In this document: one piece after another, positions 33,895 through 45,200 of the stretch
How the letters are laid out: every line of letters begins with the position of its first letter
Position numbering within the stretch: position 1 is the first letter of the stretch
Assembly (NCBI GenBank): GCA_005281725.1
Contig: SSBO01000012.1
Location: forward strand, 585,651-649,650
Source: Wuchereria bancrofti
Taxonomy: Eukaryota > Nematoda > Chromadorea > Rhabditida > Onchocercidae
Length of the DNA: 64,000 nt
Direction: 5' to 3'
The notes under the pieces: generated by a model
Seen by the model: the letters and a program-made list of their open reading frames with translations, nothing else
Told to the model about the DNA's origin: nothing
The model's database searches: none
Program-made: the position numbers and the translations under genes

Positions 33895-36800
33895 ATGGCA
33901 AATTATCATGCTTCATCAACCTGTAAAACATTTGATGAGGAAACATTGAATGATGTAATTTTATCAATTTTTAAAAAATCATTCCGTGATGGAATATCGG
34001 CATTGGTATGGATGAATCGAGAAATTATGATTACGGTATGTGATTACGGTACGGTATGTGAAATAATTCAAAAAAAAATTTTTACAAAAAAAAACTTGCA
34101 TACATAATTAAATTGCTAAAATTTTTATTGGATAATTTTTTTTTTTGTTTATTGTCATGTAAAAAAGAATGATTTATTCAGATTTTGAATGTAATGTGAA
34201 TTTTATTTTAGCATAATTAAATGAATTTGAATGTATTAGTAAAATAAAACTATAATTTAAAGTTTTAGATTTAAGTTTTTTCTTTATTAGGCGATAAAAT
34301 TTTTCGTCATTTTGTTTTCTTTTTATTTTTTTCCTAAATTCTTTAAAATTTATTTACTTATTGTGCAAAAAAAAAGAAAAATAAAACAAAAAGCGGAAAA
34401 CTTTATTTATTTGTTTACTTGTTTGCTCATTAATTGATTAATTAATTTTTTATTTATTCATTCACTTATTTATTTTTAGTTAATTCATCATGTAATTGAA
34501 CTTATTGATCATTTATTTGTTTGCTCATTTGTTTATTTATTTATTTGTTTTCAGTTAATTCATCATGTAATTGAACTTATTGATCATTTATTTATCTCCT
34601 CATTTGTTTATTTATTTATTTCCTCATTTGTTTATTTATTTATTTTCAGTTAATTCATCATGCAATTGAACTTATTGATAGAAGTGATTCAATGTTTATT
34701 GTTGTATTGGATGAAGCATTAGAGCGAAAGCCAATATTTATTGTTGGCAGCATTGATGGTGATTTAACATATTTAATGACATTATTAAAACAATATAAAA
34801 TGCCGCCAACATCATATTTCATTTTTCTTGGTTAGTATTTTAATTAAATTGCTTTTTTTTCTTCAAATTTAATATTTCTTTTATTTTTTGTTTTTTATTG
34901 ATTTTTTTTGTATTCCTTTAATTAATATTAATTATTTGCAATTTCATTGATTAATAAATTAATGGAACCTGTTTATTTTGTTTTTTTTTTTGGCACTCCA
35001 AATTTTTCCATTTATTTCTTCTTTTGCCTCTGCTAATAATAATTTGCAAATTTATAAATTAAATACTTTCAATAGTAATTGCAAATTTATAAATTAAATA
35101 CTTTTAAAAAAATAAAATTCTAATAAAAATTCTTTTTTCGAGAAAAAACCAAAAAACAAAAATTAATTTAAAATTAACTCTTTTTTTTGTTGTAAAAATA
35201 ATAATCATTAATAAATAAATGAATTTAGGCTAAATTAGTGCATGCAATAATAGTTAATTTTTTAAATGCTATTTTTAAATGCATGCGTGCATGCATTAAA
35301 TATTGTAAAATTTACTTTTACAATTGCATAAACATTTATCCTTGTTTGATAATATCTAAAAATGCTATAACAATTATGCAGCAACTATTGCATGCATGCA
35401 AACAAGATTTATCATGAAACAATCATTCAATATGCATGCATTTTTCATTTTTATTAAGTAATAAAAGAAACGGAAAATGCATGCTTGCATGCATGCATGC
35501 ATGCAATCAAAAAAAAGATTAATTTCAGGTGATTATTTAGACTGTTTTAATCCATCACGAATTGATGCATTACTGTTATTGTTAAGCCTGAAATTACGAT
35601 TTCCACGAAATATTTGTCTTTTTCGTGGCCATTATGAAACGTATGAAATGTGTAAAGCAATTGGTTTTGATAAAATAGTTAATCGTTTTTTAAATTTTTT
35701 TTTAATAATTGAATTATTTAATTTGTTTTGAAAAAAATCATTCATTTATTGAATTATTTTTTTGAGTTATTAAATTTTTTTTTAAACAAATTTTTACTAT
35801 ATATATATTTATAATTGCTTCAAATTTTTTTTTCACCACCTTTTTCTTTTATAATATTTATTTCAAAAATAAGAGTTTTTTTAATTAAATTGAAAAAATT
35901 TATAAAATTAGTGTATTAAAAAAATAATGTAAAATTTCTGAACAAACAAAAAAGGAAATCATCAATAGACAAGGAGAAGAGAGAAAGAGGTTGAAAGAGA
36001 GAGAGAAAAGGAAAAATGATTTTTTTTTAAATTCATAGAAAAATTAAGATGTTTTGATATAGACTATAATAATAATAAACCATAATTAATTAACTGTAAT
36101 TAAGATGTATTTGATACAGAAATGTAGTCTGATAATTGACAAATTCATATAGTTGATATTTTTTTAAAAAAAGGTAATTTTAGGTTAAATAATACTAAAT
36201 TTAAGTTTCTACTACTTCACACTTTCATTTTTTTTTGAAAAATATATTGATAATTAGCATAATTAACGCTTTATTGTTGTTTTAAACAATATTAAACTAT
36301 ACAGTAGTAGGATTAAAATAAATTCAATTATCCATTCAATTTTATTTCATAAATTTGAAAAAAAAGAAAAGAAAAATTTTTGATTAAATTAATTTTCAGA
36401 TTGATGATGAACGATTATCACAAAGTTTTTTTTTACTCTTTGAATATTTACCTATCATTGGAATATTTGGTAGTATGTTAATTTTGATTTAATTATTCTT
36501 CTTATACTGTTATTGCTAAAATATATAATTTATATTTTATTCTTTTTTCCTTCTATAGCAAAAAAAAATTAGCAAAAATTTTTTGAAATCGAATTATTAA
36601 CTATTTTTCACTTTTCCGAATAAAAAAAATATTTTAAAAAAGGGAAAGAAAAAGAATAAGAAGAAAAGATAGAAGATAAAATAGCAATAGTTTTCATTTG
36701 AATTTTTTTCAATCAAAAATTGAATTTTTTTTGAAATTTTTTTAAAAAATTTATTAAAAAATTAAAACGATTAGCAGGAAGGGAAAGAAAAAAAAATACG

Positions 36801-39800
36801 AAAACTTCATATCCTATAAAAATTTTAATTTTTTCTTTAGCACAAATATGCGTTATTTAAAGTTTCATTTGAAAAATTTCATTTGAAGGGAAAAAAAAGA
36901 AAAATTTTTTGGAAAATATTTTAAAATCAATGATTACAAATTTAAATTTAAATTCAATATGTTCAATAATTATAGAATTTTTATGTCTTCATGCTGGTAT
37001 TTCATCATTTATGTCCGATGATTCATTTCTTCATGCATTTGTGAAACCAATTGAAGTAAAACGAATGACTGTACGAGAACGAACCGTTTTAACGGATATT
37101 CTATACGGAAGACCGGATAAGAATTTACCTACGTATGTTTGTCAACTTTTTTTGCTTGAAGTTACAAATACTTTTTAAATTTATAAAAAATAAAAGGGGT
37201 AAATTGAAAGTGGTAAATTAATTAAAGGGAGTAAATTAAAAGGCATAAAGTGCTGCGTATATTTATAATTTTTTTTTTTTTTTGAAATTACAAATAATTT
37301 TTAAATTTATAAAAAATAAAAAAGGTAATTAAAGAGGGTAAAGTAAAACAAGTAAATTTTAAAAAACATACAATTTAACCAAAAATAAATGACAAATTCA
37401 AAAAAAGAAAAAAAATGAAGTTTATGAAGCAAAACAAATTTTGAATTGAAGAATTGAAACAAAAGAAAAACTAAAGAAAAATTATCAATTAAAATTCTTT
37501 TTGGATTGTATTTCAATTTGTTGTTTAAACAACAAAAAAAATACTAAAGAATTTTTGCAAATGAAATAATTTTATTTTTTGATTGATATCATTATTCAAA
37601 ATAAAAATTTCGATCATTTTATCAATTATTAAAAAAATATTTAATATTATTTCATCTACTATTCCTAAATATCATCACAACTATATTTTTGAATTTTTTA
37701 AAATTATTACCTTATTAATTAGTAAAAATTAAATGAAAAAAAATTTTTTTTAATTAAATAATTAAATATTAGAATATTTGCAGATTATTTGCTCCATCAA
37801 ATAGCTATCCAATTGGAAATCGTTTTAACCAAGAAGCATTAAATGAAGTACTTAGCATATTTGAATGTAGAAGATTAATTCGTGGTTGTGGTTGTCGCGA
37901 ATCAAATGGTGTCAAATTTGATTTTGATGATAGAAAATGCATTACCGTTATTTCAGGTTGTAGCAGCAAACATACAAGCTGTGAAAGTAAGTATGAAAAA
38001 TAGATTTTAAATTTTACAGTACATATTATAAAAATATTTGCTTATATAGATAATTTAAATTTAAATCTTAAATCATTCTAGCATTTGATAGATCTTTTCT
38101 TTTTCTCTTCTATTTTAATTTCAAGTCTCACATTTTTTTTTTTTTTTTGTATATTTATACATTTTATTGTTCATTTCATAACGCAAATACATCCCATCTC
38201 TCTCTTTCTCTGTCTTTTTTTAATACTTATTATTAGAAAGAAAAGATAAAATTTTTTTTCACTGAAATTAATAGCATTTTAAAATTAACTAAATTCATTA
38301 TCTTTTGAATGTATCAAAAGTTAAAAGGTGAAAAAAAAACCCAAGAAAAAAGAAATAATAAAGTAAATTTTTTTAAATCTATACATTTTCAGCCAATATT
38401 TCATTCTATCAATATTCATATTTTATTGTTAACAAATTTTTTTTTTCAATAAAAATAATTTGAAATTTTTTTTTTAAAGGAAGTTTAATTCAAATATATC
38501 AATATGGTCAATTTGCAATGTTGAATATTGATAAAGATATTGGTTGGAATTTGAGATGTAAACATTATTTCAAAGAATCATTAGAAGTTTTCATCTATTA
38601 TTGCACTGGATTATTTCAATCAACGCCATATGATTATCAATTTGATTTATCAGCAAAATGTGTCGCATGCGGATGGATTGCTCAGGGAAAAAAACCTGAA
38701 AATGTTACTATATCACATACATTATTGAAAAGTTTTGTTGAAGGTATTAAATAATTAACAATGTAATTGCATAATTTTTATTAGCTAATTATTATTATTA
38801 TTATTATTATCATTGTTATAAAATTAAGCAACATGAATTTTTGACATTTTTATCACTCTTGATTTTTAGGTAATAATACAATTATGCATGTTTGTACATA
38901 GTATTACAATGATAGAAATTTCACATAATATTAGGATTACATGCATTGATAATAATAATAATAGTAATAATAATAATATTACATCATTCATTAAAAATAA
39001 TGAGTATTACGATTATATATATATTACGATTATATATGATTACACATATTACATAGATTATAATTCTATAATTAATTAGTATTCAAATACATAGTATTAC
39101 AAGTGTATATATAATAATAAATAATAACTGTATATATTACGATTACACACATTTTTTAATCAGTAATTACGTAGTATTGCGATTACATATTTATGTATTA
39201 AGATTATATATTGCAATTATATTTATTACTTAGATTACAATTTTATATTTAATCAATATTTGAAGACATAATATTATAACTATATCTGTGTTATGAATAC
39301 ATATATTACGATTATTTATTATAATATTGCGTAGTACTACGAATATATGTATATTAAATTAGACGATTTATTTAGCACAATATCACAATGATAATTTTTG
39401 TGAAATATTACCATAATGCGTGTTTTCACGTAGTGTTAAGTGATGCACATTTTTACGTGATGTTACACTGTTACACGTTGTACGTCAGTGTTACAGTTTT
39501 TGTTTTATCTTAGTTATTCAAATGAGAGAGATATTAATGTAATTGTTATTAAAAAGCATTGCAAATATATGATAAGATAAACATTTTAATTTTGAGTTTC
39601 TAAATAATAAGTTTATGTATATTATAAATTATGTAACTATTACTAAATTAATTATACAGCTATTACTAATATAACTACTACTAAGTTTGTAGATTTTTTA
39701 ATTTTAACCTTAGTTAACAAGAAAGCAAACTTAATATTATTAAGCTTAATTTCAATTTTAATCTTAATTAAGAATTTCTTCCAAGTTGAACAATTTTATA

Positions 39801-42297
39801 GTGCATTCTTTTCCTTTTCAGATGGATTTTTTTTTTTACATATTTAACTGAAATTTTATCCTTTTATTAAAATTATTTTAATTTTGGCTAAATAATTTCA
39901 AATTTTATTACAGAAATGATTTATCCTTATAAACTTCATAATCATTTTTTACTTGATCCACGACTGGAACAATATATGCATGTTGAATTATTTCCATTAT
40001 GTCAAGATTTCTATTATCATGGTTTGGAGCAATTAACAATATCATTTCCAGGCATTAATGAATATCCAGTAAGTAATTTTCAGTATCAGTAAGTAATTAA
40101 ATGAAATATGGATAATATTTGAATGCCTCTGATTATTTGGTATAAATAAATCCTTGAAATATTTAAATTCCCAATCAAAAAAAGTACTAATTTATTTATC
40201 AAGTAAAGCTATCAATAATTTAATTCTGTTTACTACGCTTGCATATTTATAATTATTTTGATGATAAAATAATTGTTTACAATTTTGCTTATGCAAATTT
40301 TTTGTTATTAGAAACAATCTTTTCCGCTTCATTTTCACTTAATTTTCTTCAGTTTATTAAAGCACCGATGATTAAATGGAATGAAGAAATGCCTGAAACA
40401 GTAAGTTTTTTGATATTACTACCAAATAACAATACAAAATTTGAAATGGTTCATTAATAAGCTATTAAAAATGAAAAATTTGTTGTAAGAAATAAAAAAG
40501 ACTTGAACTAATAATTTTTGACAAATTTAGATAACTTATTTTTAAATGCTAATTGCTAATAACAATTTAAATGATAATTATAGTGTGCATGCAAATTTTC
40601 ATAGACAAAATGATAGGTTGTATTTTTGGAAAATGTTTGGGTAAAAATTAGTGATTCAAAAAATTTGCAATAAAAATATTATTTACAAAATATTCATAAA
40701 GTTTTATTTAGTAGTGATTATCAACAATAATGATAATAATTTAACAATAATTAAATCTTAAATAAAAATGTTACTCGTAAAATAAGTCTAAAGTTGTTCA
40801 ATAATAATAAATAATAATAGTAATAATAATAGCAATAACAATAGCAATAGTAATGATAGTAAATAATAATAATGGAGGTAATAATAATAACAATAATAAT
40901 AATAAATCTCAGCAAATAATAGCAATAATTGAGTGGTAATGAAATGCTCAAAAGTAATGGTGAATTTAGCTAAAAGATAATTCAAAAGATAACAAAGATT
41001 AGAAAGAAAAGAAAATTGCATTTTCTTTTTTTTGCAAAAATGATAAATAAGACGAATAATTTCTCTCCAAATTCCATTATTTTTATAACCTCAATGATAA
41101 ACAGGCTAGCAGGAAAAGCGAGTCAAATTATACATCATATGTATATATTAATCGTATCATACGACCTGGATATGATTTAGATCAAAATGAAAAGGTAAAA
41201 TGCTATTATTGAAATTTCACTTTTATATTTTTCATTCATTAAGAAATAATAGACCGTATCAGCATATTAGATTTCTAGCATAATATGTCTTAATGCAATG
41301 GTATTTAAAATAAATTATACCAATATATTACATATAAATTAATGTACCGTACAACCTTACGATATCTCCTGTTTAATGTATCGTAACATACCGTATTCAA
41401 AACATCAGATTATAAGTCAATCTACCGTATCGCAATGTGATACCTCAAGTTCGATATATCGTAACATACCGTACTTGAAAGAAATCAATAGATTGCATAT
41501 AAAAGAATGTATCTATATCTCTAGTTTAATATATCTTAATACATCGCACTTAAAATATTAAACCAAAATATTAAAAATACTAAATCGAAATACCAAATTA
41601 AAATAAATTATTAAATCAATAATAAATTGTAATAGATCAAAATATTGCAAGCAAATTAATACATTAGATATAAATAATATTAAAAAGTATCATCAAATCT
41701 ATTTATTAATTTATAAACAGTACTGTTTGATAAGCAACAAGAATTATGATAAGTTGTTATTACTGCAATGAAAATTTAGTAAAATGCATGTTCGTTTTTA
41801 GTAGAACGTTAATTTCAAAAAACAAAAAAAAGCTGATGATAATTAGCAAGATTAAAAAATTAAAACATTTAATTAAAGAATATTGAAGTAAAGCTTATTC
41901 TATTTGTAGCAAATTAGTGAAGAAATTCAACATTCTCACAGGGTAAGTTAGTATCATTTTAATTCTTATGAATAAAACAAGATACATATGTAGGTATAGA
42001 TTGAATAATTATTTTAATAGTGAATTTAATTAAAATCATTTTTGCATTTTGAATTAAATTAAATGCTTCATGTTTTATCTGCTTTATGTTTATTTATTAA
42101 ACTTAAAAATTATTATATTACATAATTAGTGTAATTATTGCAATTGTAATTTTGTATTTAAATCTTTATCAAATCTAATTTTTTAGCAAGATTTACAACG
42201 TTTACGTCAATTGCAACATTGGTTACGTACCATTTTTGCACCACGTTTATCATATAAGTATCGCATAGAACAATTACCTGATGAGAATGATGATTGA
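33895..42297 (+). CDS. PP1-like (PPP family) pseudophosphatase with C-terminal extension, complete
   Basis: Twelve exons join in phase to 1602 nt (533 aa): 33895-34035, 34650-34830, 35529-35677, 36400-36469, 36976-37132, 37784-37986, 38480-38743, 39914-40068, 40353-40400, 41105-41194, 41910-41942 and 42187-42297. Residues 1-330 follow the PP1/PP2A order: GSIDGD (80-85, normally GDIHGQ), FLGDYLDCF (106-114, normally GDYVDRG), LFRGHYET (138-145, normally RGNHE), CLHAG (184-188, normally CHGG) and RGCG (266-269, normally RAHQ). Metal or phosphate ligands Asp and His of GDxHG, Arg of DRG, Asn and His of GNHE and His of RAHQ are all replaced, so hydrolysis is unlikely; a scaffold or decoy role is inferred. 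Residues about 330-533 match nothing I know; they include YYCTGLFQSTPYDYQFDL, CVACGW and a Gln/Arg-rich helical tail. The start at 33895 was preferred; an in-frame ATG lies at 33844. A tandemly copied acceptor precedes exon 2. Confidence 0.85.
34480..34649 (+). pseudogene. Two decoy copies of the start of pseudophosphatase exon 2
   Basis: Copies at 34480 and 34555 repeat TTAATTCATCATGTAATTGA and ACTTATTGAT, each behind a TTTTTAG or TTTTCAG acceptor, before the genuine exon 2 begins at 34650. After about 31 bp each copy turns into (ATTT)n-type sequence without a donor. The offsets are 75 and 95 bp; only the genuine copy keeps the phosphatase frame. Confidence 0.85.
35239..35506 (+). promoter_or_regulatory. 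Cluster of TGCATG motifs upstream of pseudophosphatase exon 3
   Basis: At least eight TGCATG/GCATGC words lie in the last 290 bp of intron 2, the densest block being about 35478-35506, just 22 bp before the exon 3 acceptor. UGCAUG is the known binding site of FOX-1/RBFOX splicing regulators; use here is inferred. Confidence 0.5.
38744..39913 (+). other. Pseudophosphatase intron 7 with ATTACG-type degenerate repeats
   Basis: Between 38930 and 39360 words such as ATTACGATTATATAT and TAGTATTACAAT recur irregularly; at 39415-39495 GTTACACGTTGTACG and TTTTCACGTAGTGTTA-like words recur. No exon seen. Confidence 0.5.
40780..40925. repeat. (AAT)n-rich microsatellite
   Basis: AATAAT interspersed with AGC and AAC trinucleotides in pseudophosphatase intron 9. 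It gives Tyr/Leu-rich minus-strand ORFs. Confidence 0.85.
41335..41570. repeat. Degenerate minisatellite, period about 80 bp
   Basis: Three copies of ATCTCCTGTTTAATGTATCG and TAACATACCGTA-like sequence in intron 10, the last copy much decayed. Confidence 0.7.
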
Positions 42298-45200
42298 TAA
42301 AGAGTAAACAATAATGATAATTCTGTTATAAAAAATAGATAAGAAAGTATCAGTATAAAAATAGATAAGAAAGAAATGATAGTAAAACTAATTATTGATC
42401 ACTGAAGCGGAGATGTTAAAATAATCAGCAACGCTTCATATGATGACTGTTTTCACCTTTTTTTCCTTTTTAATAATGCAACAAGATTTAAATTTATTTT
42501 AGAATAATTTCGAATTTCTAAAAAATTCTCAATTTCAAAAAATTTCAATTATAATACAAACAACTTACAAATAATGATACAATGTTGAAGAAAATTTTAA
42601 TTATTTCGATGTTATAATATTAAGTACTGCTTTCCTTTTAATTATTTATTACTACTAAATTCCTGATACTAATTTCAATGTTTCCTTTGCATGTACCTTA
42701 TTATTTGCAAATTTAATTGTTTGTAACTATAAACAGTTAATGATTATCGAAATTATTCATTGACAACAAATCATCCCAAACAGCTAATGGTATTTATCAT
42801 AAAGTAATCAATAAAATTTAATTATATTTTGTTTTGCAGAAAATTTAAGCAGAAAAAATAACAAATACAATTCAAAATGTATTTAGACATGCAATGTATT
42901 GAATAATAAATGTGTCTATTTCATTTAAATTGTCTCATTAACTGCTAGTAATTACGATGGTTAATAAAATCAAATTTGGAATTACTTATCACATTTGACA
43001 ATTATTATCAAATTAAAAATTTTGTTCCATTAATTTTTATTATTATTGTCATTATTATTTTTTTATTATTACTTATATAATATTGTTATTATTATTAATA
43101 TTACTATTGTTGCTACAATTATTATTGCCATTTTTCTTTCCATTAAAATAATATTTGCTTCAAAGATAAATTTTATATTCTGTTATTTTTGGTTTGTTAT
43201 GAAAGATTTACAAAACGAAAACAAATTATATTTTAAAAATTATCAAAATGTTTCTAAAAAATTTTTAAAATTTAGAGAAAGAATATACATTGTTATCAGT
43301 AAATCATTCGTAATCTAATTGATATAATTATTTGTTATAGAAATCGTTCATTGTAATTAGTTTTTTAAAGTAGAAAAATCATTTGCTATCTATTATAATC
43401 ATATCAATTATAATCAATTCCTAATTGAATTTATTTGAAAATTTTGAGGAATGAATTTTGATTTATTACATTTTGATATCTTTTAATTGATCCGTAATCT
43501 AAACGATATGATTAATCTACTGATATTAATTGATGATATTGTGATAGTGATATCATGATTAAACATGCTTTATCATTCGCACATTTAACGATCACATAGC
43601 ATTACCTAATCATTTTTTATTATCACAACATTCCTATCTTGATATCACTATTATTTGTTTCATTATTATTTTACTCATTTGTCATTTAATTCATTATATT
43701 TCTGTTATCATTTTTATTATCATCTCTATTCTATTATCATTTCTATCATTAATTTCATACTAAACATTCATCTGTCAATTTTATTTAGAATTTTTCTAAT
43801 CATTGTAACAAATCTCATTTATCCATTGTCATTCTTTTCAATCAAATAATTAAACTATTCATTAAATTCTTATCAGCTTTGAACACTGTATAATTCCTTT
43901 TTTTTAACTTTATATATTTTTCATTTATTTTAATAACATTCTTTGCTACTTTCTTTTTTTTTTTGCTAGGCTATTTGATAAATGTTTACTTCTAAGTTAA
44001 TATATATCTTTTATTTATTTTCCATTTTTGCATCAAAAAAAAGCAAATAATTATGAGAAGAATTAAAATGAAATTGTAAAATTATGACATTGTTTTTCTC
44101 CCCTAAAAATTTATTCGAAGTGAAATTTAGCAAGAAAAAAAGAAAAAAAGAGAGAATGGAGGAGAGAAAAACACTAATAATTCATTCAAAAATTATTTTT
44201 CACTAGATTAAATTCTAGTTGTTTACTTTTATTTCAGTTTTTTAAACCAAAATATTAGGCTATTTTTTCATTAATTTAAATAGCAGCTATTTGCTACCTT
44301 TTTTTTTGCTAGGCTATTTGATCGATGTTTACTACTTAATTAACATTGCTCTTTTTTTAATTTAATTCCATTTTTTTTTGGAATGTAAATTATTGAATTG
44401 ATGTGTTGTAGATTTTTTGGCCTGAACGTCTAAGTTTATGTTTTTTTTTCTTTGGAGAAAATTTTTTCAATTCATTCATTTAAATTTCTGATTATTTTGC
44501 TTGCATATTAAAATTTATTGCTAATATTATTATTCATTTATTTAATTAAAAAATTTCTTGAAAATTTATCAAAATTAAACAATGATGTTTGATTATTTAA
44601 GAAAAAAAAATTTATTTTTTAATTATTCATACTAAATAATGCTTTTTTCTCGTTAAGAATAATATTAATCCAAATGACTGAATATTTTTTCTTGAGGTGA
44701 GGAGGGATCATTTTTGACAAAGATTTCATTTTGAATTTATTATCACTTTCTAAATATAATTTGAATTTCATTTCATGTCATTAAATTTTTGTCTTTTCTC
44801 ACAATTATAAAGCTATTCTTAAATGTATATTTTTAAATATACTCATGAAATTCATGAATTTTTTTTTTTTTTTGCACAATTTATAACAGTGAAATTTGCT
44901 TCATCTTTTGATTGCTTTAGGCAACAAATGATTTTTCTAACTTAAATTAATTATATCAAAGATTTTTACAATAAATAATCATATCATATTACAATTTTAC
45001 TTAAATTATATATGATTCTATGATAAAAAAGTGAATTTTTTTTTTTGATAATTTTTCAAAAATAACTTGCTAAAATTTTATTAATCCTTCATAACAAATC
45101 TAAAATAACATTCTTTTTTCTTCAGTTACCGAATATAAATTATTATCATCGGAGCAAATATTATTGTTTGGATAGAAATAGTAAAATAATAAATAATAAT

